Both the position numbers and the translations under genes were made by a program. A DNA stretch of 64,000 nt from Acanthamoeba castellanii str. Neff (Eukaryota > Discosea > Longamoebia > Acanthamoebidae), in NCBI RefSeq assembly GCF_000313135.1, contig NW_004457712.1, forward strand, positions 1,237,053 to 1,301,052, given 5' to 3'. Under the pieces are notes generated by a model that worked only from the letters and a program-made list of their open reading frames with translations, ran no database searches and was not told the DNA's origin. How positions within the stretch are numbered: position 1 is the stretch's first letter; the number at the start of each line of letters is the position of its first letter. Positions 1-9,940 of the stretch are shown here, piece after piece.

Positions 1-1
1 G

Positions 2-1098
2 CCGCAGGCCCCCCAGCAGCAGCCGCCGCAGCACCAACAGCCCGCCGAGGTGCGGCCCGCCTGAAACATCGTGTCTCTCGAGCGTTTCTCACTGTGTGCG
101 TGTGCGTGTGCGTGTGCGATGTGTGTGTTGCGTGCGATGTGCGTGTGCGGTGGTGGTGTGTGTTGGCGAGCAGGAGGGCTGGGCCGTGGGCAAGTTCTTC
201 AAGAAGATCGCAGATTCGGTGGAAAAGGCCGCGGCCATGCCCGCCACTGTCGTCAAGGTACGCGCCGTCGCCATCCGCGCACTGCGCCTGCTCGTAGCGC
301 CGACACCTTGCGGATCGTGTCGTGCGTGTGTCGCGTGTCGTGCGTGTCGTGTGTCGTGCGTGTGTCGCGTGTCGTGTGCGAAATGTAATATCGCAGCCCC
401 CGCCTCCGAACCTGCTGCTGCCGGCGCTGCCGTGGGAGGGCGTGTGGAAGGAGTTCGAGGCCGAGCTAGTCAAGCTCGAGACCCAGGAGTGCTCCAACAA
501 GCTCCGCGTCGAAAACGGCGCCGACAAAGTCAAAGACGTACGTCGCGCGTTTTCCTTCACTGCACCTCTATCGTCACCTCCCTCCTAAACGTTTCACTTC
601 TTTCTCGCGTGTGTCGTGTGTCGTGTGTCGTGTGTCGTGTGTCGTGTGTCGTGTGTCGTGTGTCGTGTGTCGTGTGTGTCGTGTGTCGTGTGTCGTGTGT
701 CGTGTGTGTCGTGCCGTGTGTCGTGTTGCACATGGACAGGTGGCGCTCAACTACCAGGTGCAGCTCAACAGGCGGCTGGTCTACTTCCCCGTGTGCCTCA
801 CCTCCTATCAGTACAACGGCAAACTCTACCGGGTACGCACCTCCCCCTCTTCTTCATGATCTTGTTTCCATCGCTTCGTAGGTGTTGGCTCACTGTAATC
901 GTCATTGTCTTCTTCATGTTCGCTGGTCTTCGTCATCGTCGTCGTCGTTGCCGTGGTCAGGTGGTGATCAACGGGCACACGGGCGAGGTGATCGGCGACC
1001 GGCCCTACGGTACCGGCAAGATCGGCGAGCTGGGCAAGGCCGGCCTCTCGGTCGTCGGCGACTACCTCTTTAAGAGAGGCGGCTCCTCCTCTTCATGA
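2..1098 (+). CDS. Unidentified protein, 3' part of gene (5' end outside window)
   Basis: Five exons join in frame: 2-49, 174-257, 397-537, 740-832 and 961-1098 (TGA). Donors are GTGCGG, GTACGC, GTACGT and GTACGC, all followed by AG acceptors. The first visible exon is Gln/Pro-rich. The middle reads as a soluble domain with a basic amphipathic stretch (VGKFFKKIADSVEKAA). The end carries two short beta-like segments, one with VYFP and YQYNGKLYR and one with VVINGHTGEVIGDRP, a Tyr-rich pattern followed by a Gly turn. The protein ends in a Gly/Ser tail after YLFKRGG. I do not recognise the family and see no catalytic motif or membrane helix. The intron at 538-739 is almost wholly a CGTGT-type heptamer repeat. 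Frame continuity over four introns makes coding status good; function is unknown. Confidence 0.75.
608..722. repeat. Heptamer tandem repeat GTGTCGT inside an intron
   Basis: About 110 bases of GTGTCGT units with a few GTGTGTC slippages fill the intron between the third and fourth visible exons of the first gene. The same unit recurs in introns at 8480-8560 and 59936-59990. Confidence 0.9.
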
Positions 1099-1328
1099 AA
1101 AAAAGAGTTGTGACCATCGCCCTCTTTCTTCTTTGATGATAGATAGATCATCGCCACCACCATCTTCCTCACCTCGTCTTCACCACCATCGCGACAGTGT
1201 TGCCTGCGGGCGTAAATTAAATACGAAATAAAATCGCCATACCCATTTTCTTTGCTATTTTCTCAATCGGCTGGTTTTATTTCTTTTGGAAATCATCTGA
1301 TCTATCTCAACTACACATAGCAGCGGAG

Positions 1329-3066
1329 ATGCTGATGCGCCGATCGTTCCGCCAAGCGAGCCCTCGACCCTCTGCCCTCCTTTCCAGCGTCGCCGCCGGT
1401 ACCCGCCCCCTCAGGATGCGGAGCATTTCATTTGCTTTAATTTTTCGATTTCGACTTGATTTCGATGCCTTTGTAGCTGCTCGCTGGCTTCGATTTATTT
1501 ATTTATTTTCGCGCACTTCATTCATTCATTAATCTTTTCGCTGTGCCGCTACGCGCGAGAAGGAAGGGAAGGCTCTGCCCGGCTCGCGCTGGCCGCCACC
1601 TCGAGCCAGCAGCTGTGGAGCACCCGCGCGCTGGCCACCATGCCCATCTCCGCCACCCTACGGTTCGCCCCCATCACACCTTCCTGCGATTACCGCGTGG
1701 CCTGCTCTGTAGCCCTTCACACAACACTCACACCATGACACGCGCGGTACGAACGCACGACACGACACGACACGCGCGACACGACACGCGCAATGCAATG
1801 CAATGTACACAGGGAGGCGCAAAAGAAGCTGGACGGGAACGGGCTGGCGGGCATCGAGCGGCTGACGGCCGAGGAGGCCTACGAGGTCCTCCAGTCGCGC
1901 TTCGCCGAGTATGGCACCATTCGCGCGGGCTTCGTCACCCACCTCTTCCGCAAGGCCCAGACCCCGGCCCACCTCGACCGCGCCCTGGAGGCCTTCTACT
2001 TTGCGCAGTCGCAGCTGGTCGAGCCCAACGAGCACATGATCTGGGAGATCATCCACGCGTGCCGGCGCGCCGGCGAGCCGCGACGCGCGCTCGAGCTCTT
2101 TGTCAACTCGGCCAAGTACCGCGTGTGGCCCCTCGCGCGCCAGTTCAACCGGCTCATGGCCGACTTCATGGCCGCCGGCGACCACGAGGGCGCCGTGCTC
2201 ACCTACGGCGCGCTGCGCAAGCGCCAGGTGGTGCCCAACGCCCAGACGTTCGGTCTGCTGGTGCGCGCCCATGCGGCGCAGGGCAACGCCGACCAGGCCC
2301 TGGCCGCGGCCGATGAGGCCAAGCGCGCGCTCCAGACCGAGACCCTCCCCGGCCCCGTGGCCGATGCCCTCATGGGCGTCCACTGGAAGGCGCAAAACTT
2401 TGAGGGTGCGCATGCTCGTGTTGTGTTGTGTCGCGTCGCGTGTGTGTTGCGTGTTGCGTGTTGCGTGTCGTGCGATAATGCGAGAGCGTGTGCGGTGGTG
2501 CGTGTGCGTGTGTTCTGTGTTGCACAATGTGCTGATGGAGGTGTTGTGCAGGGCTGCGGTCGCTCGTGGAGCAGACGAGCGACACTACGCGGTCGTTGGA
2601 CGGCGCCCTGTATGCCTCGCTCGCCCACCTGCAGGCCAACAACGTGTCTGCCGCCGCCGACCTCGTACGGCAAGCTGTCACCGCCACACCCGCCACGTAC
2701 GTGTTAACCCTCACCCCTCTCGTTAGTGTGCGCGCCACCGTGTGCGGTGTGTGTGTGTTGCACGCGCTGACGTGGTGTGTGTTCGTGTTGGGAAGTACGG
2801 AGCAGTTCGAGAAGTGGGCCAACACGCTAGCCGAGGAGGCCACGTCGGCCAACCTAGCCCAGCCGGCGGCCGGCCTGCTGCGCGCGCTGACCGGCGTCGC
2901 GCCCGCCGACGCCGCGCTCGAGGAGCTTGCCGCCCAACTCGACGCCGAAGCGGCCTCGGCCGCCGCCGCCGCCGCCGCGCCGGAAACCACCGAGCAAGCC
3001 GCCGACAGCGAACCTGCCGCTGCCGAGGCCGATGGTGCCGAGAAGAAGGAGGAGGCCCAGGCTTGA
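1329..3066 (+). CDS. Pentatricopeptide repeat (PPR) protein, probably mitochondrial
   Basis: Five exons: 1329-1398, 1572-1662, 1813-2405, 2552-2696, 2796-3066; 389 residues. The N-terminus is rich in Arg, Ser and Ala without acids (MLMRRSFRQASPRPSALLSS, then LWSTRALATMPI), typical of a mitochondrial presequence. Exon 3 carries PPR-like helix pairs, for example IHACRRAGEPRRALELF, LMADFMAAGDHEGAVLTY and LVRAHAAQGNADQALAAADE, each with the A/G-x-x-x-A spacing. The C-terminus is Ala/Glu-rich and ends KKEEAQA. PPR proteins bind organelle RNA and act in its maturation or translation; the RNA target cannot be read from the sequence. The first two introns (GTACCC and GTTCGC donors) are less certain than the last two. 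Confidence 0.8.
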
Positions 3067-3573
3067 TCCCCTCTTCATCGACGTTCTGCTCATGTCAGGT
3101 TGACATGTTCTTCCTTACCCTCCCACACAGCTTCGCGAAAAAGTAAACACAAACAATAAACAAACGTACAAAAGAACTACACATCTTCTATTGACAAAGT
3201 GCAAGACAGACGATTTGTGTGTTTCTAGGCGCACAGCTGCTGTCGTCGTCGTAGTTCGAATGGTGCGTGGACCAGTTCAACCGGCGAGAGGACAACGATC
3301 AAGCCACGAGGCTTTGGCATTCGCGCGCCGTTGGTGAGCGCGGAGTGTTTCACGCGCCCAGTTCGCTCAAATTGTCTTTTGTTTTGCTACGCACAACAAA
3401 ACACGCACACACTGCTGCCAGCTGGGCCAGAGACCAGATAGAGCTCCTCCATCTGCGCAGCAGCAGCAGCTCATCTGGATCTTATCACGTATACACTAAG
3501 ACATTCACGCGCACTTGATCGAGAAGCGATTTAAAAATAGAAAAAAGAATCATTACATAAATCGAGAAAAGAC
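3067..3573. other. Intergenic, no gene seen
   Basis: Spacer between the PPR gene and the ubiquitin-like gene. It starts with a short 3' region containing AATAAA near 3156. The remainder is AT-richer than the exons and no frame is convincing on either strand. Confidence 0.5.
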
Positions 3574-4543
3574 ATGAACAGCAAAGATGGAGGAGGGGGC
3601 GGTGGAGGTGGAGGTGGAGGACGACTGAAGCTGCGGGTCTTTGCCGGCGAGCGATTGTCCGAGTTCGAGGTGACAGACAAGTGCCTGGATGCGGGCGAGG
3701 CCACCGTGGGCGACCTGAAGGCCCTCCTGCAGAGCAGCCCCGACTACGGCGGACCCTACCGCCGATTTTCGTTCGTCACGTCGGCCCTCGAATCGGCTGC
3801 CGACGATGCGCCCCTCGCCCTCTTCGATCTCGCCCAGGGGGTCGACATCGAAGCCTTCACCTCGCCCTCGCCACACGACCCCGTACCTCTCCATTCTTTT
3901 TTTCGCATTTTTTTATTTTAATATAATAATACGTTTTATTTTATTTTTACATTTTTATTTGCCAAATAAAAATGGAAATACGTATTATTCACTTTATTAT
4001 TTATTTCATTTGTTGCCGGGCAAGTGGTATTGGCTCTTGTTTGTTCCACGCGTAACCGTTATCGCACACGCACACGCACAACCGCACACGCGCGCCCTTC
4101 TGCTCGAGCAGGAACAGCAGAAGCGGCAGAAGCACCAGCAGCACCTGCAGTACCAGTACTACCGACGGCAGCGCCAGCAGGAGGCGCTCGAGGTCATCGC
4201 CTCCGCCGTGGGCGACCACGGCCGGCTCCACCCAGACTACGAGGCGCCGGCCCCGGGCGACTTCAGCCCCGAGCAGCGACGACACAGCACGCCCGACGGC
4301 GACGATGGCGACGGTGCGGCGGCTGCGGCGGATGAACACGACACGGCGGGCGGAGGGGCAGAGGGCGAGAAGAAGAAGAAGCCCAAGGGAGTGCTGCGCC
4401 TCTTCCGACGGAACAGCGACATGGGCCCGCGGAGTTGGGTTCGTGGCTGGTCATCTTCATCTTCGTCGTCTTCGTCTTCGTCATCGTCGTCGTTGTCGTC
4501 ATCGTCGTCATCCTCTTCTACACAACCCAGCAAGCACGGCTGA
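3574..4543 (+). CDS. Ubiquitin-like-fold protein with Gln-rich and basic tail
   Basis: Two exons, 3574-3882 and 4112-4543; 246 residues. After a run of about 12 glycines, residues 18-100 look like a ubiquitin-fold domain: LKLRVFAGERLSEFEV (hairpin), ATVGDLKALLQ (helix) and an acidic loop ending FDLAQGVDIEAF. Exon 2 begins with a Gln/Arg helix (QQKRQKHQQHLQYQYYRRQR), then a low-complexity acidic stretch, then the basic patch KKKKPKGVLRLFRRNSD, and ends in more than 20 serines. The serine run is encoded by TCA/TCT/TCG codons whose +1 frame reads as a strongly hydrophobic helix (see findings), so the true C-terminus may be a tail anchor. The ubiquitin-like assignment rests on pattern only. Confidence 0.6.
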
Positions 4544-5099
4544 CAAGTCAACTCAACTTCACTCACTTTCACACCCCGAGGAGAACGAAGCGCGACGTCA
4601 AAGAGCGAAGAGCGAAGGTGGGGCCAGAGTCTAGTGGACCACGGCCTGTGCCGCGAGCTTCTCTGCACCTTGCTCTCTTGTTCCCCCCCCTTCTTTATGC
4701 CGAGCCTCCAACCCACACTGTAAAGAGAGGCGGTGGCACCCATCCACCCACTTGCATTCCTCCACGCACGTGTTTTTTTGCTTTGTTCGTGTCGACACGT
4801 GTGGCGCGGAGGTGTTCGGCCAACCACTCGCGAAATGGAGAACGCACAGCGGGCCACGCAGCAATAGGTGCTAGGCCAGGTCAGTCTGACCTGAACGTGC
4901 CGTTTTGACTGGGGTGCTGCTGCTTCGTGGGTGGCTGATCCCACGTCATCCGCGTCACGGCCTGAATGAAAAGGGTGAACGCATAATTGTTCGACAAGTT
5001 CTTTCTTCTTTCACGCCGTGTCTTCGCTCTTTGTCGTCTTCGTTCTTTTAGACTTAGGACCTAAACTTCGCAGAGGACCTTTTACTTCGCAGAACAAAC
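4544..5099. other. Intergenic, no gene seen
   Basis: Spacer before the Rab gene. Several frames stay open for 60-150 codons on both strands but show no domain pattern and no continuous splice chain. The last 120 bases before 5100 are T- and CTT-rich and probably hold the Rab promoter. Confidence 0.45.
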
Positions 5100-6178
5100 A
5101 TGTCAAAGACGAACGCCGGGGCTGCATCAAAGAAGGGCGGCGGCAAGGGCAAGCAGCAGCTTCTGGGTGAGGAGCTGCTCAAGGTGATTATGGTGGGTGA
5201 GTGCGGGGTGGGCAAGTCGTCGCTCATCTGCAAGCTGGTCGACAACACCTTCTCGGATGAGCCGGTGACCAGTCTCGGCATGGATTTCAAGCTCAAGACC
5301 GTCAGCGCCGAAGGCAAAACACTCAAGCTACAGATTTGGGTACCTCCCGCGCTCATCTTCAGTTAAGACCATTTCAAAAATCGCTCATCTTTCCCAATTG
5401 CTTTTTCAATCTCTCCAAGGACACGGCCGGCCAAGAGCGATTCAGGTAATGCGCCTTCTTTTTCTTTTTTAAAATCTTTTTTTTTTATGACATTGTCGCT
5501 CCGTAACGCCATCACCATCCCAAGGGCCATTTTATGGGTCCTTTCACTCTCGTCACAATTTCTGAGCTCATAATGAACACGCACAACTACCCTGCAATTA
5601 TCATATTTATTGATAATAATATTATTGATGGTCGTCTTTGCTTTTTACTCCTTCTCGGTGCTGACCGACGCACATTGTCGTCTGGTCCAGTATGGTGACG
5701 AACAGCTACTACCGAGGCGCGCAGGGGGTGGTGCTCGTGTACGACATCGCCGACAAGGAGAGCTTCAAGGCGCTCGACCGGTGGATCGAAGAGCTCGACA
5801 CCTACACCTCCAAAGAGACCAACAAGGTCATCATCGGCAACAAGGTACCGCACGCACCACCGCACACACCGCACACAATCGCACACGCGTGCGGTGCGCT
5901 AACGGTGAGGACGGCGACGACGCACACAGACGGACTTGGGCGTGAAGAGAGCGGTGGCGGCGAGTCTGGGCAAGGAGTTCGCCGAGGCGCGCGGCATTCC
6001 GTTCTTCGAGGTGTCGGCCAAATCGGGCGAGAACGTCGACAAGGTGTTCGTCACGCTCGCCCGCGACATCCACGCGCGCACGGGCGAGGGCGCCTGCGAG
6101 GCCGACGCCGGCGGCTCCAAGGTCAAGCTCAAGAACCCGGCCAAGCCGCCCAAAGCCAAGGGCGGCTGCTCCATATAA
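5100..6178 (+). CDS. Rab-family small GTPase (Rab18-like)
   Basis: Four exons, 5100-5339, 5420-5445, 5691-5844 and 5930-6178; 222 residues. All GTPase motifs are present: P-loop GECGVGKSS, DTAGQERF on a 26-base micro-exon, YYRGAQGVVLVYD, GNK|TDLG split by the third intron, and the SAK motif (EVSAKSG). A Ser/Lys/Gly-rich N-terminal extension of about 27 residues precedes the domain. The tail is Lys-rich and ends GGCSI, so the only cysteine is third from the end. That is not a standard Rab prenylation box (CC, CXC or CXXX). The role would be vesicle traffic at an internal membrane. The Rab18-like label is tentative; Rab membership is firm. Confidence 0.9.
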
Positions 6179-6426
6179 TCAACATCAACACCACAACACC
6201 ACAACACCAACAACACAGCCTCAATGTATCATAGTTTATTTTGACTCATCACACTGTGTGCGGTGTGTGCGGTGCGTGCGGTTGACGACCTTGGCGCTGA
6301 GATGGGGCGGGATCGAGCGGAATTTCGGCAGAACTGTGCGTCAAAAGTTTTCTGTGTACCCAACAAAGCCGGAAGAACTCAAACGGAGGCGAAGAAGATC
6401 GTAAAAAACTTGAAAAAAAAAGCGAA

Positions 6427-9400
6427 ATGGAGGACTGCGATGGACGACAAGAACTGCGCCAGAGGAGAAGCGGCATCGGTACCGGCGCCCACCACCAGAC
6501 GTCAACCACCAGCCCCCAACCACCAGCCCCGCAATCTCCGCCCGTAATAACGATAATGATGAAAAAGTGGCCATTGACGATGATGTGCGCGCGAAGCGCG
6601 AATTGATGGAACGAATCGAACAACACCACGCCGCTGAGGCCCAGCGGCTCGTGTCTCGCCAGCGCCGCCGCGTGCGGTGGTGGGCGCTCGGCCTGGGCCT
6701 CGGGCTGGCCCTGGCCCTGGTCGCCGCCGCCGCCGTGGCCGAGGAGGGCTGGTGGTGGTCCTGGGGCTGGGGCAGCGACTGGTGGTGGGTCTGGGTCGCC
6801 GCCGCGGCCGCACTGGTGGTCGTGGCCGCCGGTGGCGTGGCCGCGGTGGCCGCCTTCGCCGGCGTGGCCGTGGGCGTGACGCTGGGCAAGCGGCTGCTGT
6901 CGTGGTGGCTCTACGTCGTCACGACCCACGTTCTGGCGCCCATCCTGCGTGGGCTCCGCCACGTCCCGGGCCTCGAGCGCACTCTGAACAACGTCCTACG
7001 CGCCACCTTTCTCGTCTGGTTTTATGGTACGCACGCGCGTGTGTCGTGTCGTGCTGTGCTGTGTGTCGTGTGTCGTGTGCGGTGGTGATGACGAGTGTGG
7101 TGTGTTGTTGTTGTGGTTGTGGCGTGCAGGGCTGGTGCTGTTCGAACGCAACCTGCGGTGGTTTCTGCAGCACTTTGTGGGCCGGCACAAGGAGACCGGC
7201 CGGCCCTACTCGCTGGTCAACTGCCTCGACACCCGCTTCGAGGGCGCCTTCACCATCTGGCCCACCAACGACGTCATGGAGCGACAGGCACGCCCTCATC
7301 CGCGCGTGTGTCGTGTCGTGTGTCGTGTGTGTCGTGTGTGCTGACATGTGCGACGTGCGCGTAGAGCGAAATCGAGGCGCACCAGCAGCGCAAGGCCATG
7401 CAGGAGAACGCGCGCTACGAGTTCGGCGACGAGGAGTACTCGCACGCCAAGGCCTATTCGATGGCCATCGCGGCCAAGCTGGCCTACGAGAACACCGACA
7501 TCATCCGCTGCGAGGTGGCCAAGTGGGGCTTCCCCCACTTCCAGGTCTACCGGTACCACACAAGCGGCCGCCCGCCCAGCATTCCTTGCGTGCCTTTCAG
7601 TGAGCATTTCAGTGAATTCCTGGTTGCTGACGTGTAGCGCGCGGTGTAATGGTCATGCAGGTACCACTACACGAAGGCGTACCTGGCGAGCAACGACGAT
7701 ATGGCCCTGCTTGTGTTTTGCGGCACGCAGCCGCTCAACCTCAAGAACCTCATCACCGACCTCCAGGCCAGCCTCATCCCAGCCGGCGAGCTCGGTACCC
7801 TCTCGTTTCACACCGCACGCAACGCCAACGCCAACGCCAACGCCAACGCCAACGCCAACGCCAACGCCAACGCCAACGCCAACGCCAACGCCAACGCCAA
7901 CGCCAACGCGCTCATCAGCGGTGGTGCCCAGGTCATGTGCATGCCGGGTTCCTCAGTGCTCTCGGCATCAACCCGCTCGAGCGGGCGAGCGCAGCCAAGG
8001 CCCAGGCGATGGCCGAAGAGCTGGGTACAATCTCTTCCGTCTTACCCCTTTCGTCGCCTCAACGCACACACTCACGACGCAACAATCACACAACCGCACA
8101 CGCATGACACAACGCGACACGCACCACCGCACACACACGAAAGACGATGAGATCGTGCACGTGCTGCCGGCGCGGCGGTCGCGGTTCTACCGGGCGAAGA
8201 CCTACGTGATCGGGACGCTCCTGCGGTGGACCGCGGCGGTGTTCTCGTGGAACCGCCGGCTGGCGCTGCGCATCACGGGCCTCGACGCCTACCACGAGAA
8301 GGTGCAGGCCAGCTCCCTCAAGGCCCCCGCCTACGACCAGATCATCCGCGACCTCCGCGAGCTGGGCCTCCTCCACCGGCCCGAACGCTCCTACGCGCCC
8401 TGCTGTGCCAACCGGTACGTAGGCCTCCTGCGTGTGCGGTTGTGTGTGTGTGTTGTGTTGTGTTGCGTGTGTTGTGTTGCGTGTGTTGTGTGTCGTGTGT
8501 CGTGTGTCGTGTGTCGTGTGTCGTGTGTCGTGTGTCGTGTGTCGTGTGTCGTGTGTCGTGTGTGTGTGTGTGTGTTGCCACACGTCGCACACGTGTCTTA
8601 CGGTGTGGAGTGATGACAGAGACAACAAGCCGGTTAGGAAGCTGTGGGTGACGGGACACAGCCTGGGCGGGGCATTGGCCACGCTGTTCGTGGCGCAGAT
8701 GATGCAGGTGTGTACCCCATTGACCCCCAAGGCCTGCATCTAACTTACGCCGCGTGCTTGGCGGCTCTCTTCAGGACTTCCCTGACAGCGAGGAGAATAT
8801 TGGGAGCGTCTACACGTTCGGCCAACCGCGATTGGGCGACGTGTACGCCAACATCACCGTCCCCCCCTCTTCTGAACTAATCTGACCTGTGTCCGCACAC
8901 GCACACGCACACGCACACGCACCTGCACACGCACCTGCACACGCACACGCACCTGCACACGCACACGCACACGCACACGCACAACACGACACGTACAGAC
9001 ATTTTGCGCAGTTTATGACGGACAGGATAGGGGACCGGCTGTTCAGGTTCGTGAACCGGAACGACGTGATCCCGCGGCTGCCGCTGGGTATCCCCTACTG
9101 GCTCGTCAAGCGCCTCCTCAAGAAAACCCTCAAAGAGTCCCAGGAGGTACTCTTGCTCGCGCGTGTGCTGTGTGCGGTGCGTGCGATGGTGCGTGCGGTG
9201 CGTGCGGTTGGCTAAGCTGCTGTGGTGGCCGCTGCGCAGCTGCCGGACGTGGATTCGGTTCGGAACAATTTGCTGTGCTTCGTGACGGGCGTGGCGGCGC
9301 AGGGGACGTCCTACAAGCACGTGGGCATCCTCAAGTACATCGACCCGGCCGGCCGCGTCGTCGACTCTGCGCAGCTCTACCACATCATCTACCTCCAGCT

Positions 9401-9735
9401 CGTCGGGCTCACCAGCATCAACGTACAGAGCGCTCTCGCTTTACACACCCCACCCCACACGCTGACACGACACACGACACACGACACACGACGTACACAG
9501 GTGATAAAGAATCTGCACCGAGAGAGCTGGCTGCGAATCCTGATACGCTTCGTGCTGCCCTTCTTCATGAACGACCACCTCATCTGTACGTCGGGTCCCA
9601 CCAGAATTGAGAGTTGAGAGCTCTCTGCGGTGAGTTGACCAGCGAGTTGACCGGGAGGGAATCACAGGCGACTACGTGACGGCTGTCGCCGATGCGAGGG
9701 ACCACGAGAAGAAGCTGCTGTCGGGCCGCTCGTGA
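6427..9735 (+). CDS. Membrane-anchored class 3 (alpha/beta-hydrolase) lipase
   Basis: Exons: 6427-6478 (tentative start), 6568-7026, 7130-7287, 7365-7552, 7661-7794, 7932-8024, 8144-8414, 8611-8707, 8775-8842, 8999-9146, 9240-9422, 9501-9585, 9668-9735; 667 residues, or 637 if the start is the ATG at 6606. Two N-terminal hydrophobic segments rich in Ala, Val and Trp are followed by a conserved soluble part. The nucleophile elbow GHSLGGALATLF lies on exon 8611-8707. TFGQPRLGD and FRFVNRNDVIPRLP follow (strand and Asp region), and SYKHVG is the likely catalytic His. AYENTDIIRCEVAKWG and VHAGFLSALG match the lipase_3 fold. It should hydrolyse acylglycerols or phospholipids at a membrane. The intron after 7287 has a GC donor; the intron 7795-7931 is an AACGCC repeat. 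Confidence 0.85.
7821..7909. repeat. Hexanucleotide tandem repeat AACGCC in lipase intron
   Basis: About 15 perfect AACGCC units inside intron 7795-7931. In frame with the upstream exon they would read (Asn-Ala)n, but the splice phases on both sides and the VHAGF lipase motif after it place it in the intron. Confidence 0.9.
8476..8576. repeat. Heptamer GTGTCGT repeat in lipase intron
   Basis: Tandem GTGTCGT units, preceded by GTGTT variants and ending in a short GT run, fill most of intron 8415-8610, just upstream of the exon that carries the catalytic serine. Confidence 0.9.
8896..8992. repeat. ACACGC hexamer repeat in lipase intron
   Basis: Tandem CACACG/ACACGC units with ACCTGC variants fill intron 8843-8998. 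The orientation is opposite to the GTGTC-type tracts in other introns of the same gene. Confidence 0.9.
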
Positions 9736-9940
9736 CGCACTACACACTACACCACTCCTCACCTGTCTGTACAGCTCCCCCCAAAATTTATTTTGAACAT
9801 TATCACAGGTCTTCTACGCGAACGTAGCGCGAACCCAGGGTTTATTCGGATGTAGTGGTGTAGTAGAGTACTGGACGATCTCTCGTCGTTGTGTTTTGGT
9901 TCTCTGTCTCTCTCTCTCTTTTCTTGTCTTGTCTTCCTCT

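Noticed and set aside
7821..7909. Asn-Ala repeat protein segment in the lipase
   Set aside because: The AACGCC tract lies between a good donor and acceptor; translating it breaks the frame before the VHAGF motif.
8880..9000. Telomere-like or CRISPR-like array
   Set aside because: The ACACGC tract is a simple intronic repeat without spacers, and the window is eukaryotic.
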